Assembly: GCA_009926295.1 (NCBI GenBank)
Contig: RFPF01000088.1
Coordinates: forward strand, 1-10,584
Origin: Planctomycetia bacterium
GTDB taxonomy: Bacteria; Planctomycetota; Planctomycetia; Pirellulales; UBA1268
DNA: 10,584 nucleotides
Reading direction: 5' to 3'
Numbering within the stretch: the stretch's first letter is position 1; the number at the start of each line of letters is the position of its first letter. The notes beneath the pieces were generated by a model, which was not told the DNA's origin, made no database searches, and worked only from the letters and a program-made list of their open reading frames with translations. Shown here piece after piece: positions 1 to 5,896 of this stretch. Made by a program: the position numbers and the translations under genes.

Positions 1-1001
1 GCGAGGTCGAACGTGATGCCCCCATGGGGAGCGAGCGTCACGACGCGGCCATGCCGCTCCTCGAACGACCGGGGGTTGGGGTAGTTCGTCCCCGGCTCGA
101 GGCCGGTGACGTAGCCGTCGGCCAGGCCCCCCTGGTTCTTCCAGAGCGTGAAGCAGGGCAGTTCCGCCGCCCGCCACGAGAGGCTCGCGGCCTGGCCGCC
201 GTCGGGGGCCACGAGCAGCGCCGTCGCCCGCCCCGCGGCATCGGGCACGAGTTTCATGAAGTGCACTTCCTCGCCCCGGCCGGGCTGCGGCGGCGCGAAG
301 CAGTTCCATGTCGGCACGTCGGGCACGGCCGCGGCGCCGCGCGGGGCGAGTTCGGCGAGCGGCACGACCACCTCCGCGCCGGCCCCGAGCAGCGGCGGCC
401 CGAGATTCACGTGGTACAGCATCTGGACCGAGGCCGGGCGATCCGAGAGGTTTTCGACGGTGTCGGTCCAGGCGAGCCGCGGCCGGCCCGCCGCGAGCGT
501 GAACGTCGTCGTCATCCGCAGCGCGTGGCACAGGAACCTCGCTTCGTCGACGCTCCCGGCGACCGCCACGGTGCCGGCCGACTCGTCGAGCATCGCGACC
601 ACGCCGCGGGCCGGAAGATTGGCGATCCGGCCATGGAGCCCGTGCTTCAGCCGGCCGCCCGGCTCGAACTCCGGCGCGCCGTTGCTCACCAGCCCGCAGC
701 GGGCCACGAGCTCGTCGAAGCCGTCGAGCCAGCCGAGGCCCGAGGGCTCGCCAAGTGGCACGAACCGGGGGTGCACCGGCCCCTGCACGGGCGAACGCCA
801 GCCGAGTTCGACATCGCCGACCGTCATCCGCCACACACCCAGACCGCGATCCGGCAGCAGGATCACCCGGTTGGATCCGGCGACGACCTCCACGGCGAGC
901 ACGCCCTCGCTGCGGCCGCCCCTCAGCCGCCGGGCCCGCACCGCGAGCGGCCCCGCAGACTCGTCCACCTCGTCGGTTATGCTCACGGTCCTGATCGCCA
1001 T
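1..1001 (-). CDS. DUF4432 family protein (aldose 1-epimerase-like fold), 3' end cut by window edge
   Basis: The minus strand is open from an ATG at 1001 to position 1, giving 333 codons with no stop, so only a short C-terminal tail should be missing (family proteins usually have about 340-370 residues). The match to DUF4432, which adopts the galactose-mutarotase beta-sandwich fold, rests on several segments: GFDELVARCGLVSNGAPE (94-111), KHGLHGRIANLPARG (119-133) and, near the end, LWKNQGGLADGYVTGLEPGT (286-305) followed by NYPNPRSFEERHGRVV. His120/His123 and Glu302 sit where an epimerase would place its acid/base residues; that assignment is inferred. It probably binds a hexose or similar sugar in the cytoplasm, and no signal peptide is visible. 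The substrate cannot be told. An AGGAG nine bases upstream supports the start. The gene is divergent from the GlmU-like gene, so it is probably a separate transcript. Family call is fairly sure, function is not. Confidence 0.85.
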   Translation of the reverse strand, partial: MAIRTVSITDEVDESAGPLAVRARRLRGGRSEGVLAVEVVAGSNRVILLPDRGLGVWRMTVGDVELGWRSPVQGPVHPRFVPLGEPSGLGWLDGFDELVARCGLVSNGAPEFEPGGRLKHGLHGRIANLPARGVVAMLDESAGTVAVAGSVDEARFLCHALRMTTTFTLAAGRPRLAWTDTVENLSDRPASVQMLYHVNLGPPLLGAGAEVVVPLAELAPRGAAAVPDVPTWNCFAPPQPGRGEEVHFMKLVPDAAGRATALLVAPDGGQAASLSWRAAELPCFTLWKNQGGLADGYVTGLEPGTNYPNPRSFEERHGRVVTLAPHGGITFDL

Positions 1002-1010
1002 GCCGGCTTT

Positions 1011-1015
1011 CTCCT
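1011..1015 (-). promoter_or_regulatory. Ribosome binding site of the DUF4432 gene
   Basis: Read on the minus strand this is AGGAG, nine bases before the ATG at 1001. It fixes the start of the DUF4432 gene. It lies inside the 43-base gap shared with the divergent GlmU-like gene. Confidence 0.6.
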
Positions 1016-1044
1016 GTGGCTGCGAAGTGTACAAAAACCCGCAC

Positions 1045-1833
1045 ATGCCAGGTTCGCCGATCGCCGTGGTCCTCGCTGCGGGCAAAGGCTCGCGCATGGG
1101 GGGCGATTTGCCGAAGGTGCTGTACGAGGCTGCAGGCAAGCCGCTGGTCGCGTGGGTGCTCGAGGCGCTCGCGGCCGCCGGCATCCGCGACCGGATCGTC
1201 GTGGTGGGCCACGGCGCCGAACTCGTCGAACGTGCCCTCGCCGGCATGCCTGGCGTGTCGTTCGCCCTGCAGCGCGAGCAGCGCGGCACTGGCGACGCCG
1301 TGGCGGCGGCCGCCGCCGCCATCGAGCGCCGCATCGCGGGCGACGCTCCGGATGTCCGGCGTCCGGTCGTCATCGTGTGCGGCGACTCCCCGATGCTGCG
1401 GCCTGAGAGCGTGACCGGGCTCCTCGAAGCCTGGGCCGCACGGGGCGCGTCGTGCCTCCTCGGCACGGCCGTCGCCGCCGACGCGACCGGCCTCGGGAGG
1501 GTGGTGCGCGACGCGGCGGGGCGGTTCGAACGGATCGTGGAGGAGAAGGAGGCCACCCCGGCCGAACGCGCCATCCGCGAGGTGAACATGAGCACGTACG
1601 TGTTCGAGGCCCGCGACCTCCTCGCGGCGCTGGGCCGGCTCCGGCCCGACAACGCCGCCGGCGAGTACTACGTCACCGACTGCCCCGGCATGCTCCTGCG
1701 CGACGGGCGGGTGGTGGACGCCGTCGCCTGCCTCGCCGCCAGCGAGACGCTCTCCGTGAACACCCCCGCCCAACTCGCGGAGGTGGCCGTGGCCTTGAAG
1801 AACCGCGGCGCGACGGTCACAGTGGTGCCATGA
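1045..1833 (+). CDS. GlmU-type nucleotidyltransferase, uridyltransferase domain only
   Basis: A 262-residue protein matching the N-terminal pyrophosphorylase half of GlmU, which makes UDP-GlcNAc from UTP and GlcNAc-1-phosphate for peptidoglycan and LPS. Visible motifs are LAAGKGSRMGGDLPKVL (10-26, the nucleotide loop), QREQRGTGDAV (76-86), GDSPM (113-117, metal-binding Asp114), GLGRVVRDAAGRFERIVEEK (149-168), NMSTYVF (181-187), NAAGEYYVTD (203-212) and VNTP (238-241, second metal ligand Asn239). Full GlmU has about 450 residues; the left-handed beta-helix acetyltransferase half is absent, and the next gene follows at once. Substrate is therefore likely but unproven, and another sugar-1-phosphate is possible. 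The start at 1045 puts Met just before the first beta strand; in-frame ATGs at 979 and 1000 would run back over the DUF4432 gene. There is no clear Shine-Dalgarno. The stop overlaps the prs start in ATGA, so the two are co-translated. Confidence 0.85.
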   Translation: MPGSPIAVVLAAGKGSRMGGDLPKVLYEAAGKPLVAWVLEALAAAGIRDRIVVVGHGAELVERALAGMPGVSFALQREQRGTGDAVAAAAAAIERRIAGDAPDVRRPVVIVCGDSPMLRPESVTGLLEAWAARGASCLLGTAVAADATGLGRVVRDAAGRFERIVEEKEATPAERAIREVNMSTYVFEARDLLAALGRLRPDNAAGEYYVTDCPGMLLRDGRVVDAVACLAASETLSVNTPAQLAEVAVALKNRGATVTVVP

Positions 1834-2774
1834 ACGATCTCAAGATCTTCGCCGGCCCGGCGAACGAGCCGCTCACCCAGGACATCTGCAGGTATCTCAA
1901 CCTGCCGATGGGCAAGATCTCGCTCGGCAGATTCCCCGACGGCGAGATCTCCTGCAAGATCGACGAGGACGTGCGTGGCCGCGACGTGTTCATCGTGCAG
2001 CCGACGAGCCCGCCGGTGAACGAGCACATCATGGAACTGCTCGTGATGATCGACAGCTTCAAGCGGGCCAGTTCCTACCGGCTCACGGCTGTGATTCCCT
2101 ACTTCGGCTACGCCCGACAGGACCGCAAGGACGCCGGACGCGTGCCGATCACCGCCAAGCTGGTGGCGAACCTGATCACCCGAGCCGGTGCCGACCGCGT
2201 GCTCGCCATGGACCTCCACGCCGCCCAGATCCAGGGCTTCTTCGACGTGCCCGTGGACCATCTGTACGCCGCCCCGGTCCTCAACAACCACTTCCAGACG
2301 CTCGATCTCAAGCCCGACGAAATCGTCGTGGTGAGCGCCGACGTGGGGGGCATCAAGCGGGCCCTCGGGCACGCCAACCGATTCGGTGCGCCGCTCGCGA
2401 TCATCGACAAGCGCCGCATTTCCGCCGAGACCACGAAGAGCGCCAACGTCATCGGTGCGACGGTCGAAGGGAAGGTGGCGCTCATGTTCGACGACATGAT
2501 CAGCACCGCGGGCTCGATCTGCTCGGCAGCCGAGGTGATCCATGCCCATGGCGCCAAGGCGATCTACGCGGCGGCCACGCACGGCCTGCTGGTGGGCCCC
2601 GCGATCGAGCGGCTCCGTTCCGCCCCGTTCGCCGGAATCATCATCACCGACTCGATCCCGCTCACGCCAGGCAAAATGCTGCCGAACATCACCGTCCTCT
2701 CGGTGGCCAGCCTCCTCGGCCAGGCCATCAAGCGGATTCACCGCAACGAGTCGGTGTCGATGATGTTCCAGTAG
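1830..2774 (+). CDS. prs: Ribose-phosphate pyrophosphokinase (PRPP synthetase)
   Basis: A 314-residue cytoplasmic enzyme, full length for bacterial class I Prs. It transfers pyrophosphate from ATP to ribose-5-phosphate, giving PRPP for purine, pyrimidine, NAD, His and Trp synthesis. Signatures in order: GRFPDGEISCKI (33-44), YFGYARQDRK (91-100), the ATP and metal site DLHAAQIQGFFDVPVDHL (128-145, His130), VVSADVGGIKRA (167-178), the catalytic loop DKRRISAETT (193-202, Lys194), and the PRPP loop DDMISTAGS (221-229). The ending NESVSMMFQ is typical. The PRPP loop has Ser where many homologues have Asp (DDMIDTAGT), and SADVGG replaces the usual SPDVGG. The ATG at 1830 overlaps the stop of the GlmU-like gene by four bases; a longer open frame upstream of it is a shadow of that gene. 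Pairing with a GlmU-type gene links UDP-sugar and nucleotide precursor supply, as in Bacillus gcaD-prs. Confidence 0.97.
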   Translation: MNDLKIFAGPANEPLTQDICRYLNLPMGKISLGRFPDGEISCKIDEDVRGRDVFIVQPTSPPVNEHIMELLVMIDSFKRASSYRLTAVIPYFGYARQDRKDAGRVPITAKLVANLITRAGADRVLAMDLHAAQIQGFFDVPVDHLYAAPVLNNHFQTLDLKPDEIVVVSADVGGIKRALGHANRFGAPLAIIDKRRISAETTKSANVIGATVEGKVALMFDDMISTAGSICSAAEVIHAHGAKAIYAAATHGLLVGPAIERLRSAPFAGIIITDSIPLTPGKMLPNITVLSVASLLGQAIKRIHRNESVSMMFQ

Positions 2775-2828
2775 GCGCAACGGCTTCGGGCTTCCCGTGT
2801 CCCGGAGACGGCGCATTTGACCAGCGGA

Positions 2829-2840
2829 GCCATGGATGGC
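2829..2840. repeat. Intergenic hairpin repeat GCCATGGATGGC, copy 1
   Basis: The 12-base core GCCAT-GG-ATGGC folds into a five-pair stem. An exact reverse-complement copy is at 7370-7381 and a one-mismatch copy at 8592-8603; all three lie between genes. This copy is 54 bases past the prs stop. It is followed by AGGCAAAT (2848-2855, also at 8552-8559) and a GCCGAAGC-type block (2863-2898) that resembles 7463-7497. No U-tract follows, so a terminator role is only a guess. Confidence 0.55.
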
Positions 2841-2902
2841 GCAGCGCAGGCAAATCCGAGTGAGCCGAAGCCTGGAGGGCGAAGGCGTGCCACGGCGGAC
2901 AC

Positions 2903-2920
2903 GACAGGCTGAAGCCTGTC
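2903..2920. repeat. Perfect 8-bp inverted repeat, REP-like
   Basis: GACAGGCT-GA-AGCCTGTC is a perfect eight-pair palindrome with a two-base centre, lying in the 233-base gap between prs and rplY. It is followed by CCTACG and, after CGCAGGG, by TTTT at 2931-2934. It may be a dispersed REP-like element or help end the prs transcript; the T run is 10 bases past the stem, too far for a classic intrinsic terminator. Confidence 0.6.
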
Positions 2921-2954
2921 CTACGCAGGGTTTTGCGGCCGGGCGGGGCTTGGC

Positions 2955-2982
2955 TTGCGAAACGGGCCGGGCGTGGCAGAAT
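2955..2982 (+). promoter_or_regulatory. Possible sigma70-type promoter for rplY
   Basis: TTGCGA (2955-2960) and CAGAAT (2977-2982) are spaced by 16 bases, each matching four of six consensus positions. The gap from prs to rplY is 233 bases, long enough for its own promoter, and the site lies 25 bases before the rplY ATG. In GC-rich DNA such matches arise by chance, so this is tentative. Confidence 0.35.
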
Positions 2983-3007
2983 ACCGGGCTCGAATCAAGG
3001 AGTTCCC

Positions 3008-3646
3008 ATGAGCGACTCGCTCGAAGTCATCCCCCGCCGGGCCAACGGATCCCGCGAGAGCCGCCGGCTCCGTCGCCAGGGCCTCGTGCCCGCCATCCTT
3101 TATGGCCACGGCGAGAAGTGTGTGGAACTGGCCGCCAAGCGGGAGGCGGTTCAGGCGGTGATCCGCCATGGCAGCCGCATCGTCGACCTCCAGGGAGCCG
3201 TGAAGGAGAGCGCCCTCGTCCGCGAACTGCAGTGGGACACATACGGCGTCGAGCCGATCCACATCGACCTGCTCCGCGTGAGCAAGTCTGACCGCATCAA
3301 GGTCAAGGTTCCGATCGACCTCAAGGGCGAGGCTCCCGGCCACCGTGCGGGTGGCATCATCACCCTGCTCGTCCACGAGATCGAGATCGAGTGCACCCCC
3401 GACACGATCCCCGAGAGGATTCACGCCCAGGTCGGCGGCCTCGAACTGGGCGGAACGATCAAGGCGCACGACCTCGAACTGCCCAAGGGCGCCAAGGTGG
3501 TGCACGAGGGTGATGAAACGATCGTCAGCTGCACGCTCCCCGGGAAGAAGACCGAGGAGACCGCCGTCGGTGCCGGGGCCGCCGAACCCGAATTGATCGG
3601 CCGCAAGCCGGCCGAGGAAGGAGAGGGAGAAGCGACCGAGGGCTGA
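3008..3646 (+). CDS. rplY: 50S ribosomal protein bL25, long Ctc (general stress) form
   Basis: A 212-residue two-domain L25/Ctc protein, which binds 5S rRNA in the large subunit. The N-terminal L25 domain (about 1-91) carries RRANGSRESRRLRRQGLVPA (10-29), ILYGHG (30-35) and the HIDLLRV segment (85-91). The C-terminal Ctc domain (about 98-178) holds KVKVPIDLKGEAPG, VHEIEIECTPDTIPE and the VGGLELGGTIKAHDLELPKG segment. It ends in an acidic Glu/Gly-rich tail (about 181-212). E. coli L25 has only about 94 residues and the first domain; the long form is usual in many other phyla. AAGGAG (2997-3002) five bases before the ATG fixes the start. It sits between prs and pth exactly as ctc does in Bacillus. 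The stop is 46 bases before pth, so the two are probably co-transcribed. Confidence 0.95.
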   Translation: MSDSLEVIPRRANGSRESRRLRRQGLVPAILYGHGEKCVELAAKREAVQAVIRHGSRIVDLQGAVKESALVRELQWDTYGVEPIHIDLLRVSKSDRIKVKVPIDLKGEAPGHRAGGIITLLVHEIEIECTPDTIPERIHAQVGGLELGGTIKAHDLELPKGAKVVHEGDETIVSCTLPGKKTEETAVGAGAAEPELIGRKPAEEGEGEATEG

Positions 3647-3692
3647 TGGCCGCCTGAGTGCGGATCCGCCGGCTCCGGTCCCGGACGTACAC

Positions 3693-4250
3693 GTGAGACT
3701 CATCGCGGGGCTTGGCAACCCGGGTCGGGCCTACGAGGGCACGCGGCACAACGTCGGTTTCGAGGCGCTGGAAATTCTCGCCCGACGGTGCGGCTCGCCC
3801 GTTCGTCGGGCACGGTTCCAGGGCGAGACGGCCCAGGTCACGATCCGCGGCCAGTCGGTCCTGCTGGTGTGGCCCCTCACGTGGATGAACCTGAGCGGTG
3901 CGAGCGTCCTCGCGGCCCGCGACTTCTACAAGATCGATCATGAAGACATCCTGGTGCTCTGCGACGACTTCCAACTGCCGGTCGACACGATCCGCCTCAG
4001 GGCGGGCGGCTCGGCGGGCGGGCAAAACGGGCTCTCCGACGTGCTCGCGAGACTGGGCTCGAACGACATCCCGCGCCTGCGGATCGGCATCGGGCCGGTC
4101 GCAACCGGCTGGAAGACGGCCGACTTCGTGCTCGGACGGTTCTCGAAGGCCGAACGTGAGGCCGTGAACGTCGCGCTCGAGCGGGCCGCCGACGCCGCCG
4201 AGGAGTGGGTGGCGGTCGGCATCGAGGCGGCGATGAACCGCTACAACTGA
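3693..4250 (+). CDS. pth: Peptidyl-tRNA hydrolase
   Basis: A 185-residue Pth that frees tRNAs from peptidyl-tRNAs dropped by stalled ribosomes. The start is a GTG at 3693, which places the conserved LIAGLGNPG (3-11) at the N-terminus; no strong Shine-Dalgarno is seen. Catalytic and substrate residues are present: Asn9, catalytic His19 in TRHNVGF (17-23), Asn66 in TWMNLSG (63-69), Asp92 in the CDDFQLP stretch, and Asn112 in GGSAGGQNGLSDV (105-117). The residue before Asn112 is Gln111, where E. coli has His113. Length is close to the usual 185-200 residues. The gene follows ctc, as in many bacteria, and is followed 57 bases later by rpsF. The function fits the ribosomal-protein neighbours. Confidence 0.95.
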   Translation: MRLIAGLGNPGRAYEGTRHNVGFEALEILARRCGSPVRRARFQGETAQVTIRGQSVLLVWPLTWMNLSGASVLAARDFYKIDHEDILVLCDDFQLPVDTIRLRAGGSAGGQNGLSDVLARLGSNDIPRLRIGIGPVATGWKTADFVLGRFSKAEREAVNVALERAADAAEEWVAVGIEAAMNRYN

Positions 4251-4307
4251 ACGAACCGAACAACAGAATCCAACCTCCGACCCCTGAACCCAAGGAGCAG
4301 CGACGAG

Positions 4308-4688
4308 ATGGCCGCCAAGCAGACCCACGTGTACGAGGGCATGTTCATCCTCGACCCCTCGAAGTACGCCCGCGACCCGGCCGCGACGAGCCAGCAGATT
4401 TCCGACATGGTCGCCCAGAATGGCGGCACCGTGCTCGCATCGCGGCTCTGGGACGAGCGCAAACTCGCCTACCCCATCAACGGGCTGAAGAAGGGCATTT
4501 ACTGGCTCACGTACTTCAAGATGGCCGGCGACGGCATCGCCCCGCTGGAGCGGCAGTGCGAGATCAATGACGACATCGTCCGCAAGTTGATCCTGAAGGT
4601 GGATCCGAGGATCGCCGACGCCCTCGTGCAGCACGCGCTGGCCGGAGACACGTCCCAACGCCGGGGGACCCCGGCGGCCGCGGAGTGA
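4308..4688 (+). CDS. rpsF: 30S ribosomal protein bS6
   Basis: A 126-residue S6, a small-subunit protein that pairs with S18 on the platform by the central domain of 16S rRNA. Family segments are YEGMFILDPS (9-18), LWDERKLAYPINGLKKGIYW (47-66) and the final core strand DIVRKLILKVDPR. The core ends near residue 100; the rest is an Ala/Arg-rich tail, modestly longer than the shortest homologues. AAGGAG (4292-4297) ten bases before the ATG supports the start. It opens the rpsF-ssb-rplI-dnaB block, but its partner gene rpsR is not next to ssb here. Confidence 0.95.
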   Translation: MAAKQTHVYEGMFILDPSKYARDPAATSQQISDMVAQNGGTVLASRLWDERKLAYPINGLKKGIYWLTYFKMAGDGIAPLERQCEINDDIVRKLILKVDPRIADALVQHALAGDTSQRRGTPAAAE

Positions 4689-4703
4689 CCACGACCGCGG
4701 ACG

Positions 4704-4732
4704 TTGCACGCCACCGCGCGGTCCGGTATGAT
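4704..4732 (+). promoter_or_regulatory. Likely sigma70-type promoter before ssb
   Basis: TTGCAC (4704-4709) and TATGAT (4727-4732) are separated by 17 bases. The -10 matches five of six consensus bases; the -35 matches only the TTG. It lies in the 99-base gap between rpsF and ssb, 55 bases before the ssb ATG, and would let ssb, rplI and dnaB be transcribed apart from the upstream genes. Confidence 0.55.
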
Positions 4733-4787
4733 TCACGGAGTTGTACAGAAGTTCAGTTCCTGAGGCAAGAGCAAGGAGGATGATCCG

Positions 4788-5273
4788 ATGGCCAGCTTCA
4801 ACAGGGTGATTCTGCTCGGCAACGTGACCCGCGACCCCGAATTGCGCTACATATCGAGCGGCACGGCGGTCACCGACATCGGCCTGGCGGTCAACGACCG
4901 TCGGAAGAATGCAAGCGGCGAATGGGTGGAGGAGACGACCTTCGTCGACGTCACCCTCTGGGGTCGGACGGCGGAGATCGCGGGTGAATACGTCACCAAG
5001 GGGTCGCCGCTCATGATCGAGGGCAGGCTGAAACTCGACACCTGGGAAAAGGACGGCAAGAAGAATTCCAAGCTCCGCGTCGTGGGTGAAAGGATGCAAC
5101 TGCTGGGCTCCCGCTCCGGAAGCGGCGGCGATGGCCCACGCGGCAAGGCGCGGCCGGCGGCCAGGGCCGGCGGACCGCCCACCGATGATTTCACGCCCGA
5201 CGACTACGATCCCCCCCGCTCCGGCAGTGAGGCCTCGGCCCCGATGGGCTCCGAGGACGACATCCCTTTCTGA
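4788..5273 (+). CDS. ssb: Single-stranded DNA-binding protein
   Basis: A 161-residue SSB that coats single-stranded DNA in replication, repair and recombination. The OB fold covers about residues 1-108: FNRVILLGNVTRDPELRY (4-21), the core strand TFVDVTLWGRTAEIAGEYV (51-69) with Phe52 and Trp59 in DNA-stacking positions, GSPLMIEGRLKLDTWEKDGK (72-91) and LRVVGERMQLLG (96-107). A Gly/Pro/Ser-rich disordered linker follows, ending in the acidic tip DDIPF (157-161), the docking site for partner proteins. AAGGAGG (4773-4779) eight bases upstream marks the start. A promoter-like site precedes it. The gene is 37 bases upstream of rplI, with no room for rpsR. Confidence 0.97.
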   Translation: MASFNRVILLGNVTRDPELRYISSGTAVTDIGLAVNDRRKNASGEWVEETTFVDVTLWGRTAEIAGEYVTKGSPLMIEGRLKLDTWEKDGKKNSKLRVVGERMQLLGSRSGSGGDGPRGKARPAARAGGPPTDDFTPDDYDPPRSGSEASAPMGSEDDIPF

Positions 5274-5310
5274 CATCCCGACAGGCCCATTCCACGTCCA
5301 GGAGACTCCC

Positions 5311-5847
5311 ATGCCCACCAAGGAACCGCCGTCCGTCGCAGCCAACCGTGCCGTCCATCTGCCGAAGGGCAGGCGGGGCGGGATCGAACTGCTGCTCATC
5401 CACAACGTGGAGCACCTCGGCAAACAGGGCGACGTGGTGGAGGTCAAACGCGGCTACGCGGCGAACTATCTGCTCCCGCAGGGGCTCGCCACGGTGGCCA
5501 CGGAACACCACAAGCGGATGGTGGAGAAGCATCGGGCGAAACTCGAGGAGATCGCCCGGGAGCGGATGGCGGGCCTGCGTGGCCTGCTGGCGGAACTGGC
5601 ACGGACGAGCGTCACCATCGAGGCCAACGCCAACGACGAGGGGCATCTCTACGGCTCCGTCGGCGCGACGGAAATCTCGCGGTCGCTCAAGCAACAGGAT
5701 CTGATGGTTTCACCGGATCAGATCGTGCTGCAGGGCCCCCTCAAGGAGGTCGGGCTCTACACCGTGAAGGTGCGGCTCGCGGCAGAGGTCGAGGGCGACC
5801 TCAAGGTGTGGGTGGTGCCGGCCAGCGGCGACGGCGGCGCGAAGTAG
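5311..5847 (+). CDS. rplI: 50S ribosomal protein bL9 with N-terminal extension
   Basis: A 178-residue L9, an elongated large-subunit protein bound near the L1 stalk. Family L9 normally starts at its first beta strand, which here is IELLLIHNVEHLGKQGDVVE (25-44), followed by GYAANYLLPQGLA (48-60). A long connecting helix runs from about 63 to 97, and the C-terminal RNA-binding domain includes HLYGSVGATEIS (112-123) and the last strand VGLYTVKVRLAAEVEG (147-162). Residues 1-24 are an extra basic segment ending LPKGRRGG. No start codon exists at the usual site, where the codon is ATC, so the extension looks real. AGGAG (5300-5304) six bases before the ATG supports this start. It lies 49 bases before dnaB, the classic rplI-dnaB pair. 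Confidence 0.94.
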   Translation: MPTKEPPSVAANRAVHLPKGRRGGIELLLIHNVEHLGKQGDVVEVKRGYAANYLLPQGLATVATEHHKRMVEKHRAKLEEIARERMAGLRGLLAELARTSVTIEANANDEGHLYGSVGATEISRSLKQQDLMVSPDQIVLQGPLKEVGLYTVKVRLAAEVEGDLKVWVVPASGDGGAK

Positions 5848-5896
5848 GCGATTCGGGGTTGGAGATCGACACATCCGTGGCAGGGAGGCTCGAGCG

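Noticed and set aside
148..1044. N-terminal extension of the GlmU-like frame
   Set aside because: The frame stays open upstream, but that part is antisense to the DUF4432 gene and low in family likeness. The conserved protein begins near 1045.
24..1406. 460-codon open frame on the plus strand
   Set aside because: It lies opposite the DUF4432 gene and across the start of the GlmU-like gene. Its product is Arg/His/Pro-rich with no family motif, typical of an antisense frame in GC-rich DNA.
3525..5447. 640-codon open frame on the minus strand
   Set aside because: It is antisense to the end of rplY, pth, rpsF, ssb and the start of rplI, all of which are clear family members. No recognisable domain.
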